DNA of 64,000 nucleotides from Streptomyces sp. NRRL F-5123 (GTDB lineage Bacteria; Actinomycetota; Actinomycetes; Streptomycetales; Streptomycetaceae): contig NZ_JOHY01000007.1 of assembly GCF_000721495.1 (NCBI RefSeq), forward strand, positions 124,001-188,000. The letters are read 5' to 3'. A program made the translations under genes and the position numbers. Shown piece after piece: positions 54,990 through 64,000 of the stretch (positions are counted from its first letter, which is position 1; each line of letters begins with the position of its first letter). The notes beneath the pieces are model-generated. The model was not told the origin of the DNA. It saw only the letters and a list, made by a program, of their open reading frames with translations, and searched no databases.

Positions 54990-55892
54990 ATGCTCGACCT
55001 GGGGCGGCTGAAGGCGCTGCACGCCGTGCACGCGCACGGCTCCATCGGCGCCGCGGCGACAGCGCTGGGATACACGCCCTCGGCGGTGTCGCAGCAGATC
55101 TCGAAGCTGGAGCGGGAGACACGGACGGTCCTGCTCGAACGGCAGGGGCGCGGGGTGACGCTGACCGACGCCGCGCAGCTGCTGGTCGCGACTGCCGAGC
55201 AGTTGATGGTGATCGTGGAGCAGGCGGAGGTGGCGCTGGAGGAGCAGCGGGGCAGGCCGTCGGGGCGGCTGACGCTGGCGGCGTTCCCCACCGCGGCCAG
55301 CGGGCTGCTGCCCTCGGTTCTGGCGGAGCTGGCGGCGACCTGCCCGGCGCTCGAGCTGCGGCTCCTGGAGGTGGACGCCCACCTGTCGGTGGATCTGGTG
55401 GCGCGCGGCGTGGTGGACCTGGCGGTGGCGCACGACTGGGACATCGCGCCGCTCCCGGCTCCCGAGGGTGTGGAACGGTGCGCCATCGGAGACGACACAT
55501 GCGACGTGCTGGTGCCCGCGGGCCACCGGCTGGCGGACCGGGAGCGGTTGGTGCGGTCCGATGTGGCGGCCGAGCGGTGGATCTGCCAGCCGCCGGGCTC
55601 GGTCTGCCACGACTGGCTGGTGCGGACGCTGCGAGAGGCCGGCCGGGAGCCGGACATGGCCTTCCAGGTGGGCGAGTACGGCACGCAGGTGGCGCTCGTG
55701 GCGGCGGGACTCGGCATCGCACTGGTGCCCAGACTCGGGCGCGGGGCGATACCCGAGGGGGTGCGGGTGCTGCGGCTGGATCCCGCCCCGGTGCGGCGGC
55801 TCTACGCCCTGTGGCGGCAGGGTGCCGCGCGCAGGCCGTCGATCGAGGTGGCGGTGGCCACGCTGCGCGCCCACTGGCCCGCGGCGGCCTGA
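54990..55892 (+). CDS. LysR-family transcriptional regulator
   Basis: This 300-residue LysR regulator has an N-terminal helix-turn-helix (SIGAAATALGYTPSAVSQQI, residues 15-35, then LERETRTVLLERQGRGVTLT) and a C-terminal LysR substrate-binding domain. ATG 54990 follows GGAGGAGGG. LysR proteins often act on adjacent genes; here the isomerase upstream and lipoprotein downstream are candidates, but both are in the same orientation. Confidence 0.9.
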   Translation: MLDLGRLKALHAVHAHGSIGAAATALGYTPSAVSQQISKLERETRTVLLERQGRGVTLTDAAQLLVATAEQLMVIVEQAEVALEEQRGRPSGRLTLAAFPTAASGLLPSVLAELAATCPALELRLLEVDAHLSVDLVARGVVDLAVAHDWDIAPLPAPEGVERCAIGDDTCDVLVPAGHRLADRERLVRSDVAAERWICQPPGSVCHDWLVRTLREAGREPDMAFQVGEYGTQVALVAAGLGIALVPRLGRGAIPEGVRVLRLDPAPVRRLYALWRQGAARRPSIEVAVATLRAHWPAAA

Positions 55893-55916
55893 CGCCCCGC
55901 CAGGGGCAAGGAACCG

Positions 55917-56462
55917 GTGGGGCGGGTGGCCCGTCCCACCGGCATGACGGTGACGACGACTTCGGGCAGGGCGGCTGCGGCCGTGGTGCTGGCGGCGGCT
56001 CTCGCCCTGGTGGGCGCCGGGTGCGGGACGCAGGAGAGCTCGGGCGGGCAGCAGGGCACGCCCGGGCCGGCGAGCACCTCCCCGACCGCGGGTGACGGGA
56101 CGTCCGTGGGGCAGGTGGTCTTCTTCAGCCCGGCCCCCCGCGGCCCCCGTGACGGCCACGAGGTTCTCGGCAGCCGAGCCGACGCCGAGCGCTATGCCGC
56201 GGCCTTCACCGACGGGCAGGCCAGGGCGCAGCTGACCGCCGTGGCGCGAGGCACGGACTTCACCCGGCAGGTGCTGGTCGGCTGGACGCGGCCGACCGGG
56301 TGCAGCACGGCCACCGCGGCCGCCCTGCGGGTGTCGGGCAACCAGCTGGAGCTGCACGTCAGTCAGCCCGAGCCACTGCCGGAGTGCGTGGTGGCCTTCC
56401 GGGTCTCGGTGGTCTTCCAGGTGCCGCGCGAGCACATGCCGGCGCGGCCGGAGTTCGCCTGA
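55917..56462 (+). CDS. Small secreted lipoprotein of unknown function
   Basis: This 181-residue protein starts at GTG 55917 (preceded by AAGGA) or ATG 55944. The signal peptide ends in ALVGAGC, with Cys as the probable lipid site, although the -3 residue is Gly. The mature part begins with a Gly/Ser/Thr/Pro linker. A compact domain of about 120 residues follows with two further Cys (PTGCSTAT and LPECVVAF), which could form a disulphide. I recognise no family. Confidence 0.72.
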   Translation: MGRVARPTGMTVTTTSGRAAAAVVLAAALALVGAGCGTQESSGGQQGTPGPASTSPTAGDGTSVGQVVFFSPAPRGPRDGHEVLGSRADAERYAAAFTDGQARAQLTAVARGTDFTRQVLVGWTRPTGCSTATAAALRVSGNQLELHVSQPEPLPECVVAFRVSVVFQVPREHMPARPEFA

Positions 56463-56530
56463 CGGAGGATCAGGCGCACCGAGCGGGAGTAGGCCGCACG
56501 GAGGACTTCGCGCGGGGTTCGATCAGACCA

Positions 56531-56578
56531 TTGACTGGCGAAAACTTCCACGCTATCCGTGTACACCTGGAAATTTCC
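56531..56578 (+). promoter_or_regulatory. Hexosaminidase promoter with palindrome at the start site
   Basis: TTGACT (56531-56536) and TATCCG (56554-56559), spacer 17, form a good promoter. The perfect palindrome GGAAATTTCC (56569-56578) lies about 10-19 bases beyond the -10, where a repressor would block transcription. AAGGAG precedes the GTG start at 56617. Confidence 0.55.
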
Positions 56579-56616
56579 TTCAGCGTGCCTTCCTCCTCCG
56601 TCAGAAGGAGTTCGTC

Positions 56617-58443
56617 GTGCACCATCACCCATCCCGCCGATCCCTGCTCACCGCCGCCGCAGCCGGCTCCGTCGTCGCCGCCGGTGCGGCGCCCGCCGCC
56701 GCGGCCGGCGGCCGCTCCGCGCTCAGCAGCGCGCAGCGCCGTACGATCCGCTCCCTCATCCAGCGCATGAGCCTGGAGGAGAAGGTCGGCCAGCTGTTCG
56801 TGATGCGGGTCTACGGGGCGTCGGCCACCGACCCCGACCCCGCGGACGCGGCCGCCAACCAGAGCCAGATCGGTGTCTCCACCGGCGCGGAACTGCTGGC
56901 GAAATACCACGTCGGCGGCATCATCTACTTCGCCTGGGCCCACAACACGCAGAACCCCCACCAGATCGCCGACCTGTCCAACGGCCTCCAGCGTGCGGCG
57001 CTCGGGCAGGGCACCCCCGTACCGCTGCTGATCTCCACCGACCAGGAGCAGGGCGCGGTGGCCCGTATCGGAGCGCCTGGCACGCTCTTCGGCGGCGGCA
57101 TGGCGCTGGGCGCCGACGGAAGCCCCGCGGACGCGCGCACCGCGGCGCGGGTGATCGGCACCGAACTCGCCGCGATGGGCGTCAACCAGAACTACTCCCC
57201 CGTCTCGGACGTGAACATCAACCCGGCGAACCCGGTGATCGGCGTGCGCTCCTTCGGCGCCGACCCGGCCGCGGTCTCCGCACTCGCCGCCGCCCAGGTG
57301 AGGGGCTACCAGAGCGCCGGCATCGCCTCGACCGCCAAGCACTTCCCGGGCCACGGCGACACCGGCACCGACAGCCACTTCTCACTGCCGGTGATCACCC
57401 ACACCCTGGAACAGTGGCAGAGCACCGACGCCCCGCCCTTCCGCGCGGCCATCGCGGCGGGCATCGACTCGATCATGACCGCGCACATCCTGGTGCCCGC
57501 CCTGGACGACTCCGGCGACCCGGCGACGCTCTCCCACCCGATCCTCACCGGCGTCCTGCGCGAGCAACTCGGCTACGACGGGGTGGTGGTCACCGACGCG
57601 CTCGACATGGCGGGCGTACGGGAGAAGTACGGCGACGACCGGGTGCCGGTCCTCGCGCTCAAGGCAGGTGTCGACCAGCTGCTCAACCCGCCCCTGCTGG
57701 ACGTCGCCTACCGCGGCGTCCTGGACGCCGTGGCCTCGGGCGAGCTGACCGAGGAGCGGTTGGCCGTCTCGCTGGAGCGCATCCTGGCCCTCAAGCTCCG
57801 ACTGGGCCTCTTCCGCGATCCGTACGTCAGCCGCGCCGGGGTCGACCGGGCAGTCGGCACCCGGGCCCACCTCGCAACCGCAGACCGGATCACCGACCGC
57901 GGCATCACCCTGCTCGGCAACGACGCGGGCGTGCTGCCGCTGCCTCGCCGCTCGCACCGCGAGCTGCTGGTGGTCGGAGCCGACCCGGCAGCCCCGTCGG
58001 GGACCGGCGGCCCGCCCACCGCCGTCCTCGCGCGGGCCCTGACCGAACTCGGCCACCCCGCCCAGGCGCTGTCCACCGGCACCGCGCCCGCACAGGCACT
58101 GATCGAGCAGGCCGTGGCCGCGGCGTCCGGCAAGGACGCCGTCGTGGTGTGCACCTACAACGTGACGGCCGCCGCGACCGCGCAGATCGCGCTCGTCACG
58201 GCCCTGGCCGCCGCTTCGGTGCCGGTCGTGCAGGTCGCCATCCGCAACCCTTACGACATCGCGTACCTGCCGCCGGTGGCGGCATCGCTCGCCACCTACG
58301 GCTGGACGGACGTGTCGATGCGCGCGGTGGCCCGGGTCATCGCCGGCAAGGCGTCGCCGACCGGCCGGCTGCCGGTCGCCGTGCCGCGCGCGGACGACCC
58401 GGCCACACCGCTCTTCCCGATCGGCTACGGCCTGGACTACTGA
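56617..58443 (+). CDS. Family 3 glycoside hydrolase, beta-N-acetylhexosaminidase-like
   Basis: This 608-residue exported enzyme has a twin-arginine-like signal (SRRSLLTAAAAG, residues 6-17, ending near AAAAG), then the GH3 catalytic barrel (about 45-390). KHFPGHGDTGTDSH is the NagZ-type Lys-His and Asp-His pair that defines the N-acetylglucosaminidase branch, and VVTDALDMAGV holds the nucleophile Asp. A C-terminal alpha/beta sandwich (about 410-608) completes it. It probably frees N-acetylglucosamine from chitin or wall fragments outside the cell. GTG 56617 is behind AAGGAG. Confidence 0.9.
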   Translation: MHHHPSRRSLLTAAAAGSVVAAGAAPAAAAGGRSALSSAQRRTIRSLIQRMSLEEKVGQLFVMRVYGASATDPDPADAAANQSQIGVSTGAELLAKYHVGGIIYFAWAHNTQNPHQIADLSNGLQRAALGQGTPVPLLISTDQEQGAVARIGAPGTLFGGGMALGADGSPADARTAARVIGTELAAMGVNQNYSPVSDVNINPANPVIGVRSFGADPAAVSALAAAQVRGYQSAGIASTAKHFPGHGDTGTDSHFSLPVITHTLEQWQSTDAPPFRAAIAAGIDSIMTAHILVPALDDSGDPATLSHPILTGVLREQLGYDGVVVTDALDMAGVREKYGDDRVPVLALKAGVDQLLNPPLLDVAYRGVLDAVASGELTEERLAVSLERILALKLRLGLFRDPYVSRAGVDRAVGTRAHLATADRITDRGITLLGNDAGVLPLPRRSHRELLVVGADPAAPSGTGGPPTAVLARALTELGHPAQALSTGTAPAQALIEQAVAAASGKDAVVVCTYNVTAAATAQIALVTALAAASVPVVQVAIRNPYDIAYLPPVAASLATYGWTDVSMRAVARVIAGKASPTGRLPVAVPRADDPATPLFPIGYGLDY

Positions 58444-58488
58444 GCCGTCACCGGGAGGACCGCCCCGCGGGCGCGGGCGGACGGCGCG

Positions 58489-61400
58489 TCAGGCCGCCGC
58501 CCGCACCTCGCCGGTGAAGGTCCGCCACAGCTCCGCGTAGCGCCCGTCGCCGGCCAGCAGCGCCTCGTGCGTACCGTCCTCGACGACCCGCCCGTGGTCG
58601 AGGACGACGACCCGGTCGGCGCGCGCCGCCGTGCTCAGGCGGTGGGCGACGACCAGCGTCGTCCGGCGCGTGGCCAGCCGGTCGGCGGCCTGGTTGACCA
58701 GGGCCTCGGTCGCCAGGTCGAGCGCCGCGGTGGCCTCGTCCAGCAGCAGGATCGCCGGGTCGACCAGCTCGGCCCGGGCCAGCGCGATCAGCTGCCGCTG
58801 GCCCGCGGACAGGTTCCGCCCGCGCTCGGCGACCTGGTGCAGATAGCCGCCCTCCAGTGTGGCGATCATCGCGTCCGCGCCCACCGCGCGGGCCGCGGCC
58901 TCGACCTCGGCGTCCGTGGCGTCCATCCGGCCGTAGGCGATGGCGTCGCGCACCGTTCCGGGGAAGAGGTACGGCTCCTGCGGGACGACGCCGAGCTGCT
59001 GCCGGTAACCGGTGAGGTCGAACTCGCGCACGTCGTGGCCGTCCACCAGGACGGCGCCCTCGGTCGGGTCGTAGAACCTGGCCACCATCTTGACCAGTGT
59101 CGACTTGCCCGCGCCGGTCTCGCCCACGAAGGCGACGGTCTGGCCGGCCGGTATGCGCAGGTCGATGCCGGAGAGGGCCTCGCTCCCCTCGGCCTGCGGC
59201 CCGCCGTAGCGGAAGTGCAGGTCGCGGAAGGCGATCTCGCCGCGCAGCGGGCCGGGCTGCCGCGGATCGTCGGCGGCCGGGGTGGTGGTGGGCTCGCGGA
59301 GCAGCTCGCCGATCCGGCCGAGCGACACCGTCGCCTGCTGGTAGCCGTCGAAGACCTGCGAGAGCTGCTGCACCGGGGAGAAGAACAGGTCGATGTAGAG
59401 CAGGTACGCCACCAGGGCGCCCGCGGACAGCGTCCCCGCGCCGACCCGGTGGGCGCCGACGATCAGCACCAGTGCGGCGGCCACGCTGGACAGCAGCTGC
59501 ACGAAGGGGAAGTAGACGGAGATCAGGAACTGGCCGTGCACCCGGGCCTGGCGGTACTCGGCGCTGCGCCGCGCGAAACGCCGGGCGCCGCTCCGCTCGC
59601 CGCGGAAGGCCTGCACCACACGCAGCCCCGCGACATGCTCCTGCAGGTCGGCGTTGACGACCGCGACCCGCTCACGGGCCAGCTCGTAGGCGCGGACCGA
59701 CTTCCGGCGGAAGGCCCACGTCCCGACGACGAGGATCGGCAGCGTGGCGAAGACCAACAGGGCCAGCTCGACGTCGATGAGCAGCAGCGCCACCAGGATG
59801 CCCGCGAAGGTGAGCACGCTGACCAGCGCGGTCACCAGGCCCGTCTGCAGGAACGTGGACAGCGCGTCGACGTCCGTGGTCATCCGCGTCATGATCCGGC
59901 CGGTCAGCTCGCGCTCGTAGTAGTCGAGGCCCAGCCGGTGCAGATGCGCGAAGATCTTGACCCGCAGGGTGTAGAGCACCCGCTCACCGGTCCGGCCGGT
60001 CAGCAGCGCGGAGCCCCATTCGGCGGCCCACTGTGCCAGCACCAGCCCGAGCCCGAGCAGCGACGCCGCCCACACCGCGCCCAGGGCCTGGCGGCGCACG
60101 CCCGCGTCGATGCCGTGCCGGATCAGCACCGGCAGCAGCAGCCCGGCAAAGGCGTCGACCGCGACCAGCAGCAGGCTCACCAGCAGCGGTGAGCGGAAAC
60201 CGCGCAGCAGGGCGCGCAGGCCGAAGGACTGGTCGGCGGCCCGCGCCCGCTCCTCGTCGACCTCCGGGGTGTCCAGGGCCGGCGGCAGCGCGGCCACCTT
60301 CGCCAGCAGCTCCGGGGTGGCCGGCATGCCCGCGAGCGCCCCGGCCATCATCCCGGGGCCGCCACCTGGCCGGGCCGGTGCCGCACCGGCGCGCGGTGCA
60401 CCGGCCGCGCCGTCCTCCTGCTCCGGCCGGCGCCGGTCGGCCGGCCACAGCTCGGGCGTGACCGCCCCGGGCGCGTCCGAACCGGCCGGAGCGCCGCCGC
60501 TCTCCGCAGTCCCGTCCTCGCGGCCGAGGGCGGCGACGGGGTCGATCTCGATCACGTCGGCGCCGAGGGCGTCCGGGTCGGTCAGCAGCGCGCGGTAGAG
60601 CGCGCTGCGCTCCTGGAGCTCGTCGTGCGTGCCGATGTCGGACAGCCGCCCTGCGTCGAGGACGGCGATGCGGTCCGCGAGGGCCAGCGTGGAGCGGCGA
60701 TGGGCGATGAGGAGGGTCGTCCGGCCGCGCATGACCTCGCGCAGCGCGTCGAATATCTCGGCCTCCACCCGGGCGTCGACGGCGGAGGTCGCGTCGTCGA
60801 GCAGCAGCAGCCGCGGGTCGGTGAGGATCGCCCTGGCCAGGGCGACGCGCTGGCGCTGACCGCCGGACAGGGTGAGGCCCTGCTCGCCGACCACGGTGTC
60901 GTAGCCGTCCGGCAGCGCGCTGATGAAGCCGTGCGCCTGGGCGGCCCGGGTCGCGGCGAGGATCTGCTCCTCGGTGGCGTCGGGGTGGCCGTAGGCGATG
61001 TTGGCCCGCACGGTGTCGGAGAACAGGAAGCTGTCCTCGGGGACCATGCCGATACGCGACCGCAGCGACTCGAAGGTCAGGTCCCGCACGTCGACGCCGC
61101 CGACGCGCACCGCGCCGCCGGTGACGTCGTAGAAGCGGGGCAGCAGCAGCGAGACGGTGGACTTGCCCGAGCCCGACGCGCCGACGACGGCGACCGTCTC
61201 GCCGGGCGCGATGGCGAGGTGGAAGCCGTCCAGGACCGGGCGGTCCGCGCTGTAGCCGAAGGTGACGTGGTCGAAGTCGACGGTCGCGGGCGCGTCCGCG
61301 GGCAGTTCCGCGGTGCCCTCCTCCAGCGTGGGCTCGGTGTCGATCAGCTCGAAGACGCGCTCGACACCCGCCCTGGCCTGCTGGCCCACGGTCAGCACCA

Positions 61401-62319
61401 TGGTCAGCATCCGCACCGGGCCGGTGAGCTGCGCCAGGTAGGTGGAGAAGGCGACGAACGTGCCCAGGGTGATCTGGCCGCGCGCGGCCATCCAGCCGCC
61501 GAGCGCGAGCATGCCGATCTGCCCCAGCGACGGCACCGCCTGCAGGGCCGGGGTGTAGCGGGCGCTGAGCCGGACCGTACGCAGCCGGCCGGCGAAGAGC
61601 TTGCGGCTGACCTCGGTCAGCTTGCTCATCTCCTGCTGCTCCTGGCCGAAGCCCTTGACCACCCGCACGCCGGTGACGGAGCCGTCGACGATCCCCGCGA
61701 CGGCCCCCGCCTGCCCCTGGGCGTACCAGGTGGCCGGGAAGAGCCGGTGGCGCGAGCGGTTGGCGATGATCCACAGCGCGGGGGCGACCGCCAGCGCGAC
61801 CAGGGTCAGCAGCGGTGAGAGCACCAGCATGACGACCAGCGAGAGCAGGAAGAGGAGCAGGTTGCCGATGACCATGGGCAGCATGAAGAGCAGGCCCTGG
61901 ATGAGCTGGAGGTCGCTGGTGGCGCGGCCGACGACCTGGCCGGTGCTCAGCTCGTCCTGGCGCCGGCCGTCCAGCCTCATGATCGTGCCGAACATCTCCG
62001 TCCGCAGGTCGTGCTGCACGTCCAGCGCGAGCCGGCCGCCGTAGTAGCGGCGCATGTACGTCAGCCCGTAGACCACGACCGCGGCCGCGACAAGGGCGAA
62101 CGCCCATGGGGCGAGCGGCTTGTCGTGCTTGACGATCACGTCGTCGATGATCAGCCGCGGGACGAGCGGCACCAGTGCGGTGACCGCCATGCCGAGCAGC
62201 GACGCCCCGAGCGACAGCAGGACGCTGCGCCTGTACCGCCAGCAGTACGCGGACAGCCGGCGGAGCCATCCCTGCCCCGGGCCGTCCTTCGCCGCTGTTT
62301 CCGGCTTCGCCGTCGTCAC
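58489..62319 (-). CDS. Fused double ABC exporter (TMD-NBD-TMD-NBD)
   Basis: This 1276-residue single-chain exporter has two transmembrane domains (about residues 35-325 and 710-1010), each followed by a nucleotide domain. NBD1 has Walker A GASGSGKST (about 380), signature LSGGQRQRVALAR and Walker B LLLLDDATSAVD, where the catalytic Glu is replaced by Asp. NBD2 has GETGAGKST (about 1070), LSAGQRQLIALAR and ILLLDEATAALD with a normal Glu but a variant signature. This is the asymmetric pattern of heterodimeric exporters, here on one polypeptide as in mycobacterial Rv0194. A Pro/Ala/Gly-rich linker (about 595-680) joins the halves. GTG 62319 follows GGGAGGAC. Confidence 0.9.
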   Translation of the reverse strand: MTTAKPETAAKDGPGQGWLRRLSAYCWRYRRSVLLSLGASLLGMAVTALVPLVPRLIIDDVIVKHDKPLAPWAFALVAAAVVVYGLTYMRRYYGGRLALDVQHDLRTEMFGTIMRLDGRRQDELSTGQVVGRATSDLQLIQGLLFMLPMVIGNLLLFLLSLVVMLVLSPLLTLVALAVAPALWIIANRSRHRLFPATWYAQGQAGAVAGIVDGSVTGVRVVKGFGQEQQEMSKLTEVSRKLFAGRLRTVRLSARYTPALQAVPSLGQIGMLALGGWMAARGQITLGTFVAFSTYLAQLTGPVRMLTMVLTVGQQARAGVERVFELIDTEPTLEEGTAELPADAPATVDFDHVTFGYSADRPVLDGFHLAIAPGETVAVVGASGSGKSTVSLLLPRFYDVTGGAVRVGGVDVRDLTFESLRSRIGMVPEDSFLFSDTVRANIAYGHPDATEEQILAATRAAQAHGFISALPDGYDTVVGEQGLTLSGGQRQRVALARAILTDPRLLLLDDATSAVDARVEAEIFDALREVMRGRTTLLIAHRRSTLALADRIAVLDAGRLSDIGTHDELQERSALYRALLTDPDALGADVIEIDPVAALGREDGTAESGGAPAGSDAPGAVTPELWPADRRRPEQEDGAAGAPRAGAAPARPGGGPGMMAGALAGMPATPELLAKVAALPPALDTPEVDEERARAADQSFGLRALLRGFRSPLLVSLLLVAVDAFAGLLLPVLIRHGIDAGVRRQALGAVWAASLLGLGLVLAQWAAEWGSALLTGRTGERVLYTLRVKIFAHLHRLGLDYYERELTGRIMTRMTTDVDALSTFLQTGLVTALVSVLTFAGILVALLLIDVELALLVFATLPILVVGTWAFRRKSVRAYELARERVAVVNADLQEHVAGLRVVQAFRGERSGARRFARRSAEYRQARVHGQFLISVYFPFVQLLSSVAAALVLIVGAHRVGAGTLSAGALVAYLLYIDLFFSPVQQLSQVFDGYQQATVSLGRIGELLREPTTTPAADDPRQPGPLRGEIAFRDLHFRYGGPQAEGSEALSGIDLRIPAGQTVAFVGETGAGKSTLVKMVARFYDPTEGAVLVDGHDVREFDLTGYRQQLGVVPQEPYLFPGTVRDAIAYGRMDATDAEVEAAARAVGADAMIATLEGGYLHQVAERGRNLSAGQRQLIALARAELVDPAILLLDEATAALDLATEALVNQAADRLATRRTTLVVAHRLSTAARADRVVVLDHGRVVEDGTHEALLAGDGRYAELWRTFTGEVRAAA

Positions 62320-62397
62320 GCCGTCCTCCCACCGATTCGTCCGTCGTCCACCCCGCGACTCCAACACGTCCAGCTGCGCATTTCATCCTCCCGCAAC

Positions 62398-62440
62398 AAA
62401 AACAACGACCAAGGTCGCACAGGAGTGCGACCTTGGTCGT
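62398..62440 (-). terminator. Perfect 16-bp intrinsic terminator of the agmatinase gene
   Basis: ACGACCAAGGTCGCAC (62405-62420) and GTGCGACCTTGGTCGT (62425-62440) pair perfectly around a 4-base loop, and the minus strand continues TGTTTTTGTTG. It is the only textbook T-tailed terminator with so long a stem in the window. It lies about 48 bases beyond the agmatinase stop. Confidence 0.92.
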
Positions 62441-62487
62441 AATCCCTTCGGGTGATTCCGGCCGGCGAGCCGGCGCCGGCGCGGCCG

Positions 62488-63456
62488 CTAGGAGGCGTCC
62501 CGGTCGGCCGCGATCTGCCGGGCCATGATCGTCGTGAGCTCGTAGGCGGTGTGGGAGGCGGCGACCGAGGTGATCTCGGCGTGGTCGTAGGCCGGGGCGA
62601 CCTCGACGACGTCCGCGGAGACCAGCGTGCAGTCGGCGAGCCCGCGCAGGATCTCCAGCAGTTCGCGCGAGGTCAGGCCTCCTGCCTCGGGGGTGCCGGT
62701 GCCGGGCGCGTGGGCGGGGTCCAGGACGTCGATGTCGACCGAGACGTACAGCGGGCGGTCGCCGATCCGCTCCCTGAGCTGCTGCGCCACCTCGTCGACG
62801 CCGCGCCGCATGACATCGGCCGACGTCACGATGCCGAAGCCCATCCGCTCGTCGTCGTCCAGGTCGCGGCGCCCGTACAGCGGGCCGCGGGTGCCGACGT
62901 GGCAGAGCGCCGAGGTGTCGAGCAGGCCCTCCTCGACCGCGCGGCGGAAGGGCGTCCCGTGGGTGTAGGGGGCGCCGAAGTAGGTGTCCCAGGTGTCCAG
63001 GTGCGCGTCGAAGTGCAGCAGTGCGACGGGGCCGTGGCGACCGGCGACGGCCCGTAGCAGCGGCAGCGCGATGGTGTGGTCGCCGCCGAGTGTCATCAGC
63101 CGGGCGCCCGTGCCCAGCAGGTCGTCCGCGCCCGCCTGCACGCCCTCCACCGCCTCGGCGATGTCGAAGGGGTTGACGGGAATGTCGCCGGCGTCGGCGA
63201 CCTGGGCGAGTGCGAAGGGCGACGCGTCCTGCGCGGGGTTGTAGGGCCGCAGCAGGCGGGACGCCTCACGGATCGCGTTGCCGCCGAAGCGTGCCCCCGG
63301 GCGGTAGGACACCCCGCTGTCGAACGGGACGCCCACGACGGCGATGTCGGTGCTGCCCACCTCGTCCAGCCGGGGCAGCCGGGCGAAGGTGGCCGGGCCT
63401 GCGAAGCGCGGGGTGCGCGAGGAGTCGACGGGGCCGCGCGGTTGTGCGCTGCTCAT
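62488..63456 (-). CDS. speB: Agmatinase/guanidinobutyrase-type ureohydrolase
   Basis: This 322-residue binuclear manganese hydrolase of the arginase family has all metal ligands: His in GGDHTIALP, Asp-His-Asp in [12 protein letters not shown] and Asp-Asp in [19 protein letters not shown]. It splits a guanidino compound into urea and an amine; agmatine gives putrescine, but guanidinobutyrate is equally possible in actinomycetes. ATG 63456 follows AAAGGCAG. It is monocistronic with a strong terminator. Confidence 0.9.
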   Translation of the reverse strand: MSSAQPRGPVDSSRTPRFAGPATFARLPRLDEVGSTDIAVVGVPFDSGVSYRPGARFGGNAIREASRLLRPYNPAQDASPFALAQVADAGDIPVNPFDIAEAVEGVQAGADDLLGTGARLMTLGGDHTIALPLLRAVAGRHGPVALLHFDAHLDTWDTYFGAPYTHGTPFRRAVEEGLLDTSALCHVGTRGPLYGRRDLDDDERMGFGIVTSADVMRRGVDEVAQQLRERIGDRPLYVSVDIDVLDPAHAPGTGTPEAGGLTSRELLEILRGLADCTLVSADVVEVAPAYDHAEITSVAASHTAYELTTIMARQIAADRDAS

Positions 63457-63627
63457 GCTGACTGCCTTTCTGCGTGCAGGACGCACGCGGTGCGGGTCCC
63501 GGCGACCGTACGCCGCCGCGGGAAGTCCCCGAGTTGTACGTTCCCGCGCAACCGGGCGGTCTATTACGCCTCGGCGTCGATCCACAGGTCCTCGCACGCG
63601 TCGGCCGCCGGGCGGGACAATGTCCCC

Positions 63628-64000
63628 ATGCCCAAGCATCCCGGCGCCGCCGCGCCCACCCGCCGCGCCCTCGTCTCCCACCTGATACGCGCCCGGATAG
63701 CCGGGGACGTCGCCACGAGCCGGGAGAACAACCTCGACCACTACCGCGAGCTGGCGGAGGGCAACCGCTACTACTGGTTCGGCCTGGACCTCGGCGACCG
63801 CTGGACGGACCGCACGGACGTCCTCGGGCTGATGGCCGAGCGCTGCGGTGTGGTGGCGGACGCCGGGCATGTCGTCGGGCAGGACACGATCGACCCGGAG
63901 CTGACGGTCGACGGCCTGGACCGGATGGCGGTCGCGCTGCACAAGGCGGCGGAGAACCGCTCCCGGGTACTGCTGGCCACCGGTCACCCCGCGGGGCTGT
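63628..64000 (+). CDS. Start of a phosphatase-like gene (3' end outside window)
   Basis: The ATG at 63628 opens a frame that runs to the window end (124 residues seen). [33 protein letters not shown] and [16 protein letters not shown] look like the N-terminus of a conserved actinobacterial protein annotated as phosphatase, and the visible part ends in [12 protein letters not shown] base the name on recall of the family; the catalytic part is not in the window. It is divergent from the agmatinase gene across about 170 bases. Confidence 0.6.
   Translation, partial: MPKHPGAAAPTRRALVSHLIRARIAGDVATSRENNLDHYRELAEGNRYYWFGLDLGDRWTDRTDVLGLMAERCGVVADAGHVVGQDTIDPELTVDGLDRMAVALHKAAENRSRVLLATGHPAGL

Noticed and set aside
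56516..56532. DasR-type site (AGACCATT) before the hexosaminidase gene
   Set aside because: Only one half matches the known consensus; the other half has most positions wrong.

Overview
The window comes from a very GC-rich actinomycete. Third codon positions are almost all G or C, and GTG and TTG starts are common. A bldA-type TTA codon, an SsbB-like single-stranded DNA-binding protein, a 6C-type small RNA and twin dynamin-like GTPases all point to the Streptomycetaceae (Streptomyces or a close relative). The DNA looks chromosomal. I see no insertion sequence, phage, integrase or CRISPR array.

Layout, left to right. (1) 1-303: end of an unknown gene. (2) 436-7422: sugar catabolic operon (ROK repressor, sugar-binding lipoprotein, two permeases, GH4 glycosidase, BadF-type kinase), closed by a 20-bp perfect inverted repeat. 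(3) 7647-18183: the most interesting block, an expanded GlnX-GlnH-PknG signalling locus. It encodes a four-helix membrane protein, a periplasmic amino-acid-binding protein, an unknown helical protein whose gene holds an in-frame TTA codon, a PknG-type kinase, a PP2C phosphatase, a von Willebrand A protein and an FHA protein. Zinc ribbons recur in the kinase, the phosphatase and the FHA protein. (4) 18198-19593: isoaspartyl methyltransferase-like gene and, divergently, a truncated haemoglobin. (5) 19863-27539: two giant FtsX-type permeases and their ATPase. (6) 27754-35129, all minus strand: conserved protein, thioesterase, EttA, SsbB and two GTPases. (7) 35514-35586: tRNA-Arg(TCT). (8) 36065-39044: MarR regulator, SIS isomerase, class II aldolase, small HTH protein. 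(9) 39058-43942: MMPL exporter and divergent TetR around a 55-bp palindrome, then DedA and an SDR. (10) 44075-45712: two convergent small-RNA candidates and citrate synthase. (11) 45837-48056: RecD2. (12) 48347-52929: LacI-controlled sugar oxidation operon with twin operators. (13) 53052-58443: MarR-GNAT fusion, TIM-barrel isomerase, LysR, lipoprotein, GH3 hexosaminidase. (14) 58489-63456: fused double ABC exporter and an agmatinase-family hydrolase. (15) 63628-64000: start of a phosphatase-like gene.

How the genes work together. The PknG locus suggests a complete circuit: GlnH binds an amino acid outside, GlnX carries the signal across the membrane, PknG phosphorylates, PP2C reverses this, and the FHA and vWA proteins act as readers or scaffolds. 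That wiring is inferred from the mycobacterial GlnX/GlnH/PknG pathway and from gene order. Several catabolic loci each carry their own regulator and a visible operator: ROK at 478-492, LacI at 51584-51670, and a palindrome beside the GH3 promoter at 56569-56578. The MMPL exporter and TetR share one palindromic control region.
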